Position numbers and translations under genes: made by a program. Positions 1 to 10,192 of a stretch of 64,000 nt of DNA are shown piece after piece; within the stretch, counting starts at the first letter, position 1; the number at the start of each line of letters is the position of its first letter. Location of the stretch: contig JANXVF010000059.1 in the NCBI GenBank assembly GCA_025351785.1, positions 1-64,000 of the forward strand. The letters run 5' to 3'. This DNA comes from Flavobacterium sp. Lineage in GTDB: Bacteria; Bacteroidota; Bacteroidia; Flavobacteriales; Flavobacteriaceae. A model generated the notes under the pieces. That model was not told where the DNA came from and did not search any database. It saw nothing but the letters and a program-made list of their open reading frames with translations.

Positions 1-1144
1 AAGTTGTACAAGGCGTTGGATCAGTAGAAGTTCCAGTTACAGGAGTTCCAATTGGAGGGGTTCCAGTAGCTGTAGCTAAATTGTTGACCACACCAGCATC
101 AATATCTGCTTGAGTGATGATATGTACTGCAGTAAATGTAGTACTATCAGAAGCACCAACAGCAAGAGTTGCCAATGGACCACCAGTTACGGTTGCATTA
201 GGGTCAGTTACAGTAATGTTAGTAAGCGTTACGTTACCCGTATTAGTTACCACAAAAGCATACGTAATAGTATCCCCAACATTAGTTACACCAAATGGCG
301 CAGTAGTGTCAGTATATGTTCCGTCTTTAGTAACAGCAATACTTGGCGATGGCGTAAGCGGCGTTTGAGTACAAGTAGTACAAGGATTAACAGGACAAGT
401 TGTACAAGGCGTTGGATCAGTAGAAGTTCCAGTTACAGGAGTTCCAATTGGAGGGGTTCCAGTAGCTGTAGCTAAATTGTTGACCACACCAGCATCAATA
501 TCTGCTTGAGTAATAATGTGAACCGCAGTAAACGTTGTATTATCAGAAGCACCAACAGCAAGAGTTGCTAATGGACCACCAGTTACGGTTGCATTAGGGT
601 CAGTTACAGTAATGTTAGTAAGTGTTACGTTACCAGTATTAGTTACCACAAAAGCGTAAGTAATAGTATCCCCAACATTAGTCACACCAAATGGCGCAGT
701 AGTGTCAGCATACGTTCCGTCTTTAGTAACAGCAATACTTGGCGATGGCGTAAGCGGCGTTTGAGTACAAGTAGTACAAGTTGTTGTTGGACAAGTAGTA
801 CAAGGCGTTGGATCAGTAGAAGTTCCAGTTACAGGATTTCCAGTTGGAGGCGTTCCAGTAGCTGTAGCTAAATTGTTCACTACACCAGCATCAATATCTG
901 CTTGAGTAATAATGTGAACCGCAGTAAACGTAGTACTATCAGAAGCACCTACTGCAAGAGTTGCTAATGGACCACCAGTTACGGTTGCATTAGGGTCAGT
1001 TACAGTAATATTAGTAAGCGTTACGTTACCCGTATTAGTTACCACAAAAGCATAAGTAATAGTATCCCCAACATTAGTTACACCAAATGGCGCAGTAGTG
1101 TCAGTATACGTTCCGTCTTTAGTAATAGCAATACTTGGTGATTC
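1..1144 (-). repeat. Tandem 396-bp (132-aa) coding repeats: units 749..1144, 353..748 and partial 1..352
   Basis: The string gttggatcag in the same context recurs at 15, 411 and 807 (spacing 396 and 396). Units are nearly identical in nucleotide sequence and joined by CTTC-rich linkers. Confidence 0.92.
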
Positions 1145-4100
1145 TACAAAAACTGTTACAATTGCTGTATCACAATTTGTTGGATTTAAAGTTTCACAAA
1201 TTTGATATGTTACTGTGTAAGTTCCACCTGGTGTTGTTGGAGTAACATTAATTGAACCATCAATAGGATTTAAAGTCACACCAGGATTAGTAGTTGACAC
1301 TTGTGTCAAATTAACCATTGTAAGTGTTGCAGGATTACTATTCAACGTATCATTTATTAATACATTAGGATAAGATTGTCCACCTACTCCAGTTAAAACA
1401 TTATTACCGTTATCATTTACTGCATTAATATTTGCATTATTTACATTTACTGTTACAATTGCAGTATCACAATTAGTTGGATTTAATTTTTCACAAATTT
1501 GGTATGTAACTATATACGAACCAGAAGCAGTTCCTTGAGCAACATTTACTGACCCATCAATTGGATTCAATGTCACACCTGAATTAGTAGTTGACACTTG
1601 TATTAAATTAACCGTTAATAGCGTTGCAGAATTACTGTTAAGAGTATCATTTACAAGTACATTTTGTAAAGATTGTCCACCAGTTGCACCCACAATAGAA
1701 ATACCGTTATCATTTATTGCATCAATAGCAGGAGCCGTAACGGTCACAGTTGCAATAGCCGAATCACAATTGGTTGGATTTAATTTTTCACAAATTTGGT
1801 AAGTGATAGCATAAGTTCCAGCAGGTGTGTTAGCCGGAATAACCACATTACCCGTTGTAGGATCAATTGTTGGAACTGCTGCATTAGTAAATACAGGTGT
1901 TGCAGGGTTTGTTACAGTTAAGTTTACTTGCGCAATAGTAACGGGATTAGTGTTTAAAGTATCCGGAGTGTTACCACTAGACGGATTACTTAGAAGAACA
2001 TTTCCAGCATTAGGATTACCAGTAGTTCCATTACCACCAGCAATTGCATCGTTTACCGCATCAATAGCAGGCGCCGTAACTGGAATAGTAATTATTGCAG
2101 GGTCACAATTAGTTGGATTTAATTTTTCACATATTGTATAAGCGATAGTGTAGTTTCCAGCAGGCGTACCAGCAGGAACCGACACTACACCAGTTGTAGT
2201 ATTTAAAACAGGCACTAAAGCATTAGTAGCTACAGGAGTTGCTGCAGTTGTCACTGCAATATTTACAGTAGATACAGTAGCTTGAGCACTATTTAGAGTA
2301 TCAATACCACTACCATTATTAGCTAAAGCATTTCCAAGATTAGTATTACCAGTTGTTCCATTAGTAGGAGCAAAAGCATCATTTTGTGCTAGGATAGCAG
2401 GAGCCGTAACGGGTACAGTTACAATAGCGGTGTCACAATTGGATAAATTTAGAGTTTGACAGATTTTATAAGTTAAGGTGTAAGTTCCCGCAGGAGTTCC
2501 TGGAGCAACCACAACATTAATACCTGATAGAGTAACGCCAGGATTAGTTGAAGAGACAAATGTGGTTGTAACTTGCGAAGTGTTTGTTAGAGAACCGTTT
2601 AAAGTATCGTTTATAAGTACATTAGTAAAAGATGTTCCACCAACAAATCCATTTACTGGAAAACCAGCATCATTCCGTGCATCTATAACTGCTGCAACAG
2701 GAGTTGGGGTAACAGTAGAGGTATTGTTAACTAGATTGATGTCTTTTTGTAGACCCGATATTGTAGCAGTATTTGTATAGTTTCCACTACTATTAACTAA
2801 AGCAGTAATTATAAGTGAAACTGTACTGCCTACATTTAAATTTCCTATAGTCCAATTTGGACTTGTAAATGTGCCATTTCCTCCAGTATTAGCAGATATA
2901 AGAGTGTAACCAGAGGGTAATACGTCATTTACATTTACATTAGTTGCATTATTTGGACCATTGTTGGTCGCAGTCAATGTAAAAGTCATATTAAAACCAA
3001 TTGCTGGCGAACTTGTACTTGCAACTTTAACAATAGCTAAATCTGCAACAGGAACAGGAACTGGAGTTATAGTAGAAGTGTTATTAGATAAAACAGGATC
3101 GGGTAATGTACCAGAAATAGTTGCAGTATTAGAATAGTTGCCTGTAGAATTAACAGTTGCTAAAATAGTTAATGTAGCACTAGCACCATTTGATAGATTA
3201 CCAATATTCCAATTAGGTGAAGTCCAAGTACCTGTAGATGGTGAAGCACTTAAAAAAGTATAACCAGAAGGAAGAACATCATTAACTGTAACATTAGTAT
3301 TATTACTAGTACCAAGATTACTAGCTGTTAGTGTAAAAGTAACATTACTTCCTACATCAGGAGTTGAATTACTTACTGTTTTTATTATTTTTAAATCAGA
3401 ACAGCCTTTGTAAACAACAGAACTTACTGACGAACTTGTTAGTCCCCAACCCCAAGTATTTAATAATCTTACATTCCCATAGTCATTACAAGTAATACCA
3501 TCTGTTTCATTTGCACCAACTGCTGGTGCAGGAATAGTTTGTAGTAAATTTCCATCACCGCTCCATGCACGTGCAGGACTTGGTGTTCCATTTATAGAAT
3601 TGTTTAAACCAGCACCTGTTAAATTATTTTGGGCGTCTGCAGTACCTGCAGCACAAGTTGTTCCAACATTGATTAAAAAACTATCATCCCAAAACATTAA
3701 AGAATTAGGAATGGCTGTTGGAGCAATAGATTGGACATTAAATCCTTGTTTATTTAATTCAGCATCATATATAGGAAGGTTAAATCGTCCAGCCAAATAA
3801 TTTAAAGTTAAAGTCATATTAGTACCATCTGGCACCACATTTCCCATACCATCTAATCCATCCCAAGATAAACTATTATTTCCTGCAGGAACGCTGTAAG
3901 CTTCTATAATTAAATCTGAAGTCATTGGCTGATAACCAGGAGTACCATTCAAATCAAATAATAATCTGACATCTCCAGGGTTTGTAATATTATAGTTTAT
4001 AGCATAATTACCACTACCACAACCAGTTATTACTGGATTTAAAAAAGTAGGTGCTGCAGGAATTGCTGCAACAGGATATACTGAACTATCAGGATTATTT

Positions 4101-4975
4101 AAGAAAACTTTATAACCGTTTGTTAATGCTGGAATGGTTGCAGAATTTATTGAACGTCTTGTTACGTTAAATGCACCAGTTGGTGTAACACCATAACTAT
4201 TTACGGCTAGATTCCAAGCAATAGGCTCAAATCCGGGTCTAAAATCAATAAATAATATTACACTGTCAGCCGTGTAAACATAAAAATTCGGCTCAGAACT
4301 GGCCGTAACTGAATTTCCATATTGAGGACTAACTGCTACAAATCCCCATTTATCGCTGTGCAAACGACCATTTATTTTTAAACCTGATGACTTTGCAACC
4401 GTCATATCAAATAAAGCACCAACTGCTCTTCCAGTATTTGCACTTGCATCAACCGAAACGCCATTATCTAAACTTCTATAAAATTCAATCCAATGTTCAC
4501 CAGTAGTGGTTGGGTTAAATACTAATGGAGTATAACCTGTTGTAACACCACCTATATTTGGACCTATTAATGCTTTGGCATGTGTATCGATACTACCGGC
4601 TACACCTAATGTAGCATCCCACAACCCGCTCATAACAACAACACCAGATGGGTTGTAAATTTTATAATATAAATTTGTTATTCGTGCTGGAGTACCCACA
4701 GAATATCCCCGGAAATCGAAACCAAAATACATTTTTTCGTTACCAGAATTGGCAATATTAAAATATATTCTGTTGTCTTCTCCGCATCCACTGTAAGAAC
4801 CACTCTGTAAATCGGGAGCTACAAGTACAGCAGTAATATTTGATGCATTTGGAGAAAGTGTAGGTGTACCTTCTGCAAAAATTGTAGAACTGAATAAAAA
4901 AGCAACTAAAGTTAGTGAAAATTTAATTTTGTTAATAACTTTAGAAAATTCAGAAATTGAAGTAATTTTTTTCAT
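1..4975 (-). CDS. Large secreted repeat protein (surface adhesin-like; two DUF11-type domains, several Ig/cadherin-like repeats, DUF7507-like tandem repeats); C-terminus truncated by window edge
   Basis: Reverse complement from ATG at 4975 reads MKKITSISEFSKVINKIKFSLTLVAFLFSSTIFAEGTPTLSPNAS... (signal peptide) and stays open to base 1. Contains ADLAIVKVAS...GFNMTFTLTATNNGPNNATNVNVNDVLPSGYT (DUF11-like), repeated INPTNCDTAIVTV units, and SPSIAVTKDGTYTDTTAPFGVTNVGDTITYAFVVTNTGNVTLTNITVTDPN repeats. Confidence 0.9.
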   Translation of the reverse strand, partial: MKKITSISEFSKVINKIKFSLTLVAFLFSSTIFAEGTPTLSPNASNITAVLVAPDLQSGSYSGCGEDNRIYFNIANSGNEKMYFGFDFRGYSVGTPARITNLYYKIYNPSGVVVMSGLWDATLGVAGSIDTHAKALIGPNIGGVTTGYTPLVFNPTTTGEHWIEFYRSLDNGVSVDASANTGRAVGALFDMTVAKSSGLKINGRLHSDKWGFVAVSPQYGNSVTASSEPNFYVYTADSVILFIDFRPGFEPIAWNLAVNSYGVTPTGAFNVTRRSINSATIPALTNGYKVFLNNPDSSVYPVAAIPAAPTFLNPVITGCGSGNYAINYNITNPGDVRLLFDLNGTPGYQPMTSDLIIEAYSVPAGNNSLSWDGLDGMGNVVPDGTNMTLTLNYLAGRFNLPIYDAELNKQGFNVQSIAPTAIPNSLMFWDDSFLINVGTTCAAGTADAQNNLTGAGLNNSINGTPSPARAWSGDGNLLQTIPAPAVGANETDGITCNDYGNVRLLNTWGWGLTSSSVSSVVYKGCSDLKIIKTVSNSTPDVGSNVTFTLTASNLGTSNNTNVTVNDVLPSGYTFLSASPSTGTWTSPNWNIGNLSNGASATLTILATVNSTGNYSNTATISGTLPDPVLSNNTSTITPVPVPVADLAIVKVASTSSPAIGFNMTFTLTATNNGPNNATNVNVNDVLPSGYTLISANTGGNGTFTSPNWTIGNLNVGSTVSLIITALVNSSGNYTNTATISGLQKDINLVNNTSTVTPTPVAAVIDARNDAGFPVNGFVGGTSFTNVLINDTLNGSLTNTSQVTTTFVSSTNPGVTLSGINVVVAPGTPAGTYTLTYKICQTLNLSNCDTAIVTVPVTAPAILAQNDAFAPTNGTTGNTNLGNALANNGSGIDTLNSAQATVSTVNIAVTTAATPVATNALVPVLNTTTGVVSVPAGTPAGNYTIAYTICEKLNPTNCDPAIITIPVTAPAIDAVNDAIAGGNGTTGNPNAGNVLLSNPSSGNTPDTLNTNPVTIAQVNLTVTNPATPVFTNAAVPTIDPTTGNVVIPANTPAGTYAITYQICEKLNPTNCDSAIATVTVTAPAIDAINDNGISIVGATGGQSLQNVLVNDTLNSNSATLLTVNLIQVSTTNSGVTLNPIDGSVNVAQGTASGSYIVTYQICEKLNPTNCDTAIVTVNVNNANINAVNDNGNNVLTGVGGQSYPNVLINDTLNSNPATLTMVNLTQVSTTNPGVTLNPIDGSINVTPTTPGGTYTVTYQICETLNPTNCDTAIVTVFVESPSIAITKDGTYTDTTAPFGVTNVGDTITYAFVVTNTGNVTLTNITVTDPNATVTGGPLATLAVGASDSTTFTAVHIITQADIDAGVVNNLATATGTPPTGNPVTGTSTDPTPCTTCPTTTCTTCTQTPLTPSPSIAVTKDGTYADTTAPFGVTNVGDTITYAFVVTNTGNVTLTNITVTDPNATVTGGPLATLAVGASDNTTFTAVHIITQADIDAGVVNNLATATGTPPIGTPVTGTSTDPTPCTTCPVNPCTTCTQTPLTPSPSIAVTKDGTYTDTTAPFGVTNVGDTITYAFVVTNTGNVTLTNITVTDPNATVTGGPLATLAVGASDSTTFTAVHIITQADIDAGVVNNLATATGTPPIGTPVTGTSTDPTPCTT
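1145..2720 (-). repeat. Five degenerate ~100-114 aa repeats (xINAVNDxxx...LNPTNCDTAIVTV)
   Basis: The tcacaattxgttggattta block recurs near 1165, 1468, 1765, 2102 and 2437, giving irregular spacings of about 290-340 bp. Confidence 0.75.
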
Positions 4976-5402
4976 GCTTATTGTTGTTTTTTTGATTGGG
5001 TCAATAAAATTCAAATTCTAAAAATTGAACTTTAATTATTAAAATACGAAACAAAACTAACGTTCAATTTTGTTTATCAACTATTAAATCTATGAATAAC
5101 AGTAATAGTCGTTAAAATGCTTAAATTAAAAAATAAATTTTAGTTACTTTGCTTTTCATATTTCATAATCGTAATCTTTACAAATAAAATTTTTATAAAA
5201 ATTAATTTGAATATTTAGTTATTAACAATTTTAAACACTGAATTGTTTAACGCTAAATACTTCACAAAACTAAATTTCATTATTCAATAAAACAAGTATT
5301 TTATCGATTAAATACAAAAAATGACTGTTTAAATGCAAAAATATATTTAAAATTAAATATATTCTTACAAATCTGTTTAAATCTTATATTATAAATTCTG
5401 TA

Positions 5403-5885
5403 ATGAAAAATATCAAACTAATCAGACATGCAAAATCAGAATCTCAAAACTTAGTTTCTGACTTCAATAGAAATTTAATTCAAAAAGGAATAGATGATTC
5501 TAATAAAATGGCAGTTGTTACATCAAATATGATATTAAATTCTGAACTATTTTATTGTAGCCCAGCAAAAAGAACTATGGAAACAGCAAAAATTTTCTTT
5601 AAAAATTGGAATTTGTCTTTAGATAATTTAAAAACTATTGACCAACTTTACGCTTTTAGTTTACCAAATCTTGAAGTAACTGTTAAATTAGCACCAAATA
5701 TGTTTGATAATCTAATTCTTTTTGGTCATAATAATGCTATTACAGAATTTGTTAATAAATTTGGCGATATTTACATAGATAATGTACCAACTTCGGGTTT
5801 TATATCAATTACATTTGAAACTGATGATTGGCAAACTATTACAAAAGGAAAAACTGACAAAATTTTATTTCCAAGTCAACTTTAA
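5403..5885 (+). CDS. SixA-like histidine phosphatase family protein
   Basis: N-terminal KLIRHAKSESQ motif and LFGHNNAITEFVN; immediately upstream of ppk. Confidence 0.85.
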   Translation: MKNIKLIRHAKSESQNLVSDFNRNLIQKGIDDSNKMAVVTSNMILNSELFYCSPAKRTMETAKIFFKNWNLSLDNLKTIDQLYAFSLPNLEVTVKLAPNMFDNLILFGHNNAITEFVNKFGDIYIDNVPTSGFISITFETDDWQTITKGKTDKILFPSQL

Positions 5886-5887
5886 AT

Positions 5888-7987
5888 ATGCATACACCTA
5901 AGAATTATAAATATATAGACCGAGAAAAAAGTTGGTTAACTTTTAATGCTCGTGTACTTCAAGAAGCTGCAGACGACACGGTTCCCTTATTAGATAGATT
6001 GAGGTTTTTAGGAATTTTTTCTAATAATCTAGACGAATTTTTTAGAGTTCGCTTTGCCGCTATTCGTCGCTTAAGTTTAGCAGGAGTTTCTGGTGAGAAA
6101 ATTTTAGGGGGAATTTCATCTCAAAAATTAGTTAAAGAAATTACAGAAATCGTCATAAAACAACAAGAGGAAAGTCTTAAAATTTTAAATATAATTGAAG
6201 ATAAACTCAAAACCGAAAATATTTTGATGGTTAATGAGAAAGAACTTTCTATAGACCACCAAAATTTTATTCATGAATATTATGTACAAACTATAAGTCC
6301 TGCATTAGTTACAATTATTCTTAATGATCTTGCTGAATTTCCCTTGCTCAAAGATACTTCGGGATATCTTGCCGTAAAGTTGGTAATGAAATCCGACGAA
6401 AAACCGAAACTTCTGGGACTAGTAAAACCCAAAAAAGTAATCAGATATGCTTTGATCGAAATCCCAAAATCAATAAACAGGTTTGTAGTTTTGCCTTCAA
6501 AAGATGAGAAACAATATGTAATTTTTCTTGATGATGTAATTCGGTTTTGTCTGGGAAGCATTTTTAATATATTTGATTACGAAAGTATTTCGGCTCACAT
6601 GATTAAGATAACAAGGGATGCACAATTAGATATTGACTCTGATCAAAGTAAAAGCATGCTCGAAAAAATAGCAACTTCTGTAAAAGATAGACGCATTGGC
6701 GAGCCAGTTCGATTTGTTTATGATACCGAAATCGAAAAAGACACCCTTAATTTTTTCCTTCACAACATGAATATCGAATCAACCGACGGAATCATTCCAG
6801 GAGGAAGATATCACAACAGACGCGATTATATGAATTTTCCAAATCTGGGAAGGTTCGATTTATTATACAAACAAAAAATACAATTACCTGTAATAGGACT
6901 CTCGCTAGATGGAAGTTTGTTAAACAAGATTGCCAAAAAAGATTATTTAAATTGCGCACCATATCAATCGTTCTCCTACATTATAAAATTTTTGAGAGAA
7001 GCAGCTCTAGACCCAAAAGTAACTGCAATAAAAATCACGCTCTACAGATTAGCAAAGAATTCACAAGTTATAAGTTCGCTAATTAATGCCGCAAAAAACG
7101 GTAAAAAAGTTACAGTACAAATTGAACTTCAAGCACGGTTTGATGAAGCCAGCAACATATCATATGCTGAAATTATGCAAACAGAAGGAATAAATTTAAT
7201 TTTTGGAATAAAAGGATTAAAAGTGCACAGCAAAATTTGTGTAATCGACCGAATCGAAAATGGAAAATTAAAACGGTACGGATTTATTTCTACAGGAAAT
7301 TTTAACGAATCAACTGCAAAAGTTTATACAGATGTTACCCTTTTTACATCTCATCAAGAAATTTTAAAAGATGTTTCTAAAGTTTTTGATTTTTTTGAAG
7401 TAAATTATAGAATACATAGATACAAACATTTAATTGTTTCTCCACATTACTCAAGATCAAGATTTTACAAACTTATCGACAGAGAAATTCATAATGCAAA
7501 TGCACAAAGAACGGCATATATTAAATTAAAAATGAACAGCTTATCAGATTTTGCAATGATTGATAAATTGTATGAAGCAAGCAATGCCGGTGTCAAAATT
7601 AAACTTCAAGTTCGAGGTATTTGTTCTTTAATTCCAGGAGTTAAGGGAATGTCAGAAAATATTGAAGCAATTAGTATTGTAGATAATTTTTTAGAGCACT
7701 CTCGAATTTTTATCTTTGGAAACGATAATAATCCCGAAATTTACATATCATCTGCAGATTTTTTAACGAGAAACCTCGACGGTCGAGTAGAAGTAAGTTG
7801 TCCTATATATGACGAAGATGTAAAAAAACAACTCTTGGATAATTTTGAATTAGGATGGAAGGGAAATGTAAAAGCAAGATTTCATTCAGAAAAGTTAGAT
7901 AATAAATATCGAATTCGAAAACCAAACGAACCTATTTTTAGAGCACAACAAGAAACATATAATTACTACGAAAATAATTTAATATAA
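5888..7987 (+). CDS. ppk1: Polyphosphate kinase 1
   Basis: 699 aa; YIDREKSWLTFNARVLQEAAD, FSNNLDEFFRVRFA, KVHSKICVIDR and FISTGNFNESTAKVYTD are PPK1 signatures. Confidence 0.97.
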   Translation: MHTPKNYKYIDREKSWLTFNARVLQEAADDTVPLLDRLRFLGIFSNNLDEFFRVRFAAIRRLSLAGVSGEKILGGISSQKLVKEITEIVIKQQEESLKILNIIEDKLKTENILMVNEKELSIDHQNFIHEYYVQTISPALVTIILNDLAEFPLLKDTSGYLAVKLVMKSDEKPKLLGLVKPKKVIRYALIEIPKSINRFVVLPSKDEKQYVIFLDDVIRFCLGSIFNIFDYESISAHMIKITRDAQLDIDSDQSKSMLEKIATSVKDRRIGEPVRFVYDTEIEKDTLNFFLHNMNIESTDGIIPGGRYHNRRDYMNFPNLGRFDLLYKQKIQLPVIGLSLDGSLLNKIAKKDYLNCAPYQSFSYIIKFLREAALDPKVTAIKITLYRLAKNSQVISSLINAAKNGKKVTVQIELQARFDEASNISYAEIMQTEGINLIFGIKGLKVHSKICVIDRIENGKLKRYGFISTGNFNESTAKVYTDVTLFTSHQEILKDVSKVFDFFEVNYRIHRYKHLIVSPHYSRSRFYKLIDREIHNANAQRTAYIKLKMNSLSDFAMIDKLYEASNAGVKIKLQVRGICSLIPGVKGMSENIEAISIVDNFLEHSRIFIFGNDNNPEIYISSADFLTRNLDGRVEVSCPIYDEDVKKQLLDNFELGWKGNVKARFHSEKLDNKYRIRKPNEPIFRAQQETYNYYENNLI

Positions 7988-8096
7988 AAAATTTCAACAA
8001 CGGTATAATTTCTATTTTTTTGAATTTTTAAAATGGTATCAATCCTGAAATTTTTTAGTTACACCAACTTAAATGAAATTTTTAAAATCCTTCATA

Positions 8097-8519
8097 ATGG
8101 AAACATGGATACTCTATGCATTAATCTCAATGGTTTTTGCAGGTTTAACTTCGGTTTTAGCCAAATATGGTTTACAAAATATTAATTCCGACTTGGGGCT
8201 TGGCATCAGGACTACTACTATTTTTATAATACTTTTAGTCTTTATTTTATCAACAAATAAATTAAAAGACTTACCGCTTATTACTAACAAACAATTTTTA
8301 ATTCTCATATTGTCAGGAATTACAACTACATTAAGTTGGGTTTTTTATTATCGAGCGATGAAAACAGGATTAGTGTCATATGTTGCAGCTATCGATAAGG
8401 CAAGTATTATAATCACATTAGCACTCTCTTTTATTTTATTGAAGGAACCAATGACACCAAAAATAATTCTGGGTGGATTATTTATTTTTGGTGGTATGTT
8501 AATTTTAATTTGGAAATAA
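8097..8519 (+). CDS. EamA/DMT family transporter (single-domain, about 4-5 TM)
   Basis: METWILYALISMVFAGLTSVLAKYGLQ...SFILLKEPMTPKIILGGLFIFGGMLIL. ORF track start 8073; the internal ATG at 8097 looks more natural. Confidence 0.8.
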   Translation: METWILYALISMVFAGLTSVLAKYGLQNINSDLGLGIRTTTIFIILLVFILSTNKLKDLPLITNKQFLILILSGITTTLSWVFYYRAMKTGLVSYVAAIDKASIIITLALSFILLKEPMTPKIILGGLFIFGGMLILIWK

Positions 8520-8525
8520 ATTACA

Positions 8526-8897
8526 ATGTTAAAAACAATTTTATTTGTGGCTGTTGGCGGTGCTATTGGCAGTGTTTTGCGCTACCTAGTTGCTCTTTTG
8601 GTTTCTAAATTTTGGTCAAATAATTTCCCAGTGGCAACTTTAATTATCAATGTTTCTGGATGTTTTTTAATTGGGTTACTCATTGGCATTTTAGATAAAA
8701 ATCAAATTTCAAACAGCAATTTCAAATGGTTTCTCATTACAGGATTTTGTGGTGGTTTTACCACATTTTCAACTTATAGTTATGAAAACTTAGTATTGTT
8801 TCAAAATAATAATTCGGCTTTAGCCTTTACATATATAGCTTTGAGCACTATTTTTGGTATTGTTGCAGTTTGGTTTGGATTGTTTTTGTCCAAATAA
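8526..8897 (+). CDS. crcB: Fluoride efflux transporter CrcB
   Basis: GGAIGSVLRYLV...PVATLIINVSGCFLIGLLIG...TGFCGGFTTFSTYSYE. Confidence 0.96.
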   Translation: MLKTILFVAVGGAIGSVLRYLVALLVSKFWSNNFPVATLIINVSGCFLIGLLIGILDKNQISNSNFKWFLITGFCGGFTTFSTYSYENLVLFQNNNSALAFTYIALSTIFGIVAVWFGLFLSK

Positions 8898-8909
8898 TTT
8901 TCTCAAATT

Positions 8910-9077
8910 ATGAAAACAAAAACTTGCGAAATTTGTAAAATTATCGAAACCACACTTTTCAGAATTCAAATTAAAAATAATAAATCGTGGATTTTTGTTT
9001 GCAAATCGTGTTGTAGTCAATCTAAAACTCTCGAATATTACAAATATGGTGGCACTTGGAAGGGAAGCAGTAAGTAA
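8910..9077 (+). CDS. Small (55 aa) Cys-rich putative zinc-binding protein
   Basis: ATG at 8910, stop at 9075-9077: MKTKTCEICKIIETTLFRIQIKNNKSWIFVCKSCCSQSKTLEYYKYGGTWKGSSK. Two CxxC pairs and a YGGTWKG tail. Below the ORF-track cutoff. Confidence 0.7.
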   Translation: MKTKTCEICKIIETTLFRIQIKNNKSWIFVCKSCCSQSKTLEYYKYGGTWKGSSK

Positions 9078-9183
9078 AAAATTATTTACTAGAAGTTCAA
9101 CTCTATTTAACTCAATTTTTTAAAACCTAAAATAACTGTTAATCTATTCCATTCAACAGCAATTTTTAGTATTTTCGCACATT

Positions 9184-10191
9184 ATGAATAAAAATGATAT
9201 TGATTTACTACAAGATTTACTTGCTAAACCTAAAAAAATTGCAATAATTCCACATCGAAGTCCAGATGGAGATGCCATGGGATCAACATTAGGATTGTAT
9301 CATTTTTTAATAAAATTAAATCATACTCCAGTAATTATAATCCCAAACGATTTTCCTGATTTTTTATCGTGGCTTCCCGCATCTGATAAGGTTTTAGTTT
9401 ATGAAAATGACAAAAATAATGTTGCCAAAATTTTACAAGAACAAGAATTAATTTTCACTTTAGATTTTAATGCATTGCATAGAACAGGCGAATTAGAAAA
9501 TATTTTGAATAAACTAAGCGTTCCTTTTGTAATGATAGATCATCATCAAGCTCCAGATGATTATGCAACTGTAACTTATTCTGATACAAGTTTTGGCTCG
9601 ACTTGCGAAATGGTTTATAATTTCATCGAATTTTTAGATAAGAAAAGCTTAATCGACAAAACCATTGCAACTTGTTTATACACTGGGATTTTAACCGATT
9701 CAGGTGGATTTAAATTTCCTAAAACAACCGGAAGAACGCATCGGATTGTTGCAGAATTTATTGATATTGGCGTGCAAAATACAGAAATTCCCAACTTACT
9801 TTTTGATAACAATTCTTTAAACAGATTACAATTGCTTGGACGAAGTTTACAAAACATGAAAGTTTTACCAACCTTTAAGACTGCCTACACCACACTTTCT
9901 CAGAAGGAATTAAATGAATTTTATTATGAAAAAGGTGATACCGAAGGAAATGTAAATTACGCTTTATCAATAAAAGGTATTATTTTTGCTGCAATATTTA
10001 TTGAGCACCGAGATGAAAATATTATTAAAATATCTTTTCGATCACAAGGCGATTTTGATGTAAATCAGTTTGCTCGTGAACATTTTAATGGAGGAGGTCA
10101 CATTAATGCGGCAGGAGGAAAATCAAATGATACGTTAGAAAATACAATCAAAAAATTTGAAGAATTAGTTACTAAATTGAAATTTAATTAA
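9184..10191 (+). CDS. DHH family phosphoesterase (NrnA-like oligoribonuclease/pAp phosphatase)
   Basis: IIPHRSPDGDAMGSTLG, MIDHHQAPDDY and FNGGGHINAAGG motifs. Confidence 0.93.
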   Translation: MNKNDIDLLQDLLAKPKKIAIIPHRSPDGDAMGSTLGLYHFLIKLNHTPVIIIPNDFPDFLSWLPASDKVLVYENDKNNVAKILQEQELIFTLDFNALHRTGELENILNKLSVPFVMIDHHQAPDDYATVTYSDTSFGSTCEMVYNFIEFLDKKSLIDKTIATCLYTGILTDSGGFKFPKTTGRTHRIVAEFIDIGVQNTEIPNLLFDNNSLNRLQLLGRSLQNMKVLPTFKTAYTTLSQKELNEFYYEKGDTEGNVNYALSIKGIIFAAIFIEHRDENIIKISFRSQGDFDVNQFAREHFNGGGHINAAGGKSNDTLENTIKKFEELVTKLKFN

Positions 10192-10192
10192 A

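Noticed and set aside
110-475. Plus-strand ORFs 110..475, 114..368, 1827..2141, 2562..2780 and 3600..3800
   Set aside because: They lie antisense to the large minus-strand repeat protein and reflect its repetitive, stop-poor composition; translations are low-complexity and have no recognisable domain.
1-1144. 396-bp direct repeats considered as a CRISPR array or VNTR outside genes
   Set aside because: Unit length and in-frame 132-aa translation show coding repeats; there is no short repeat/unique spacer structure and no cas genes.
4976-5402. 427-bp AT-rich intergenic region as a possible ncRNA or phage attachment site
   Set aside because: No stable hairpin, tRNA-like fold or repeat recognised by eye; probably promoter/UTR sequence. 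RNA-seq would be needed.
6280-6561. Many short ORFs antisense to confident CDSs (e.g. 6280..6561, 9615..9857, 14470..14745, 20667..20855, 36673..36966, 47590..47787, 53108..53353, 56391..56657, 62462..62665)
   Set aside because: Fully contained in strong genes on the opposite strand, without domain signatures; typical of AT-rich shadow ORFs.
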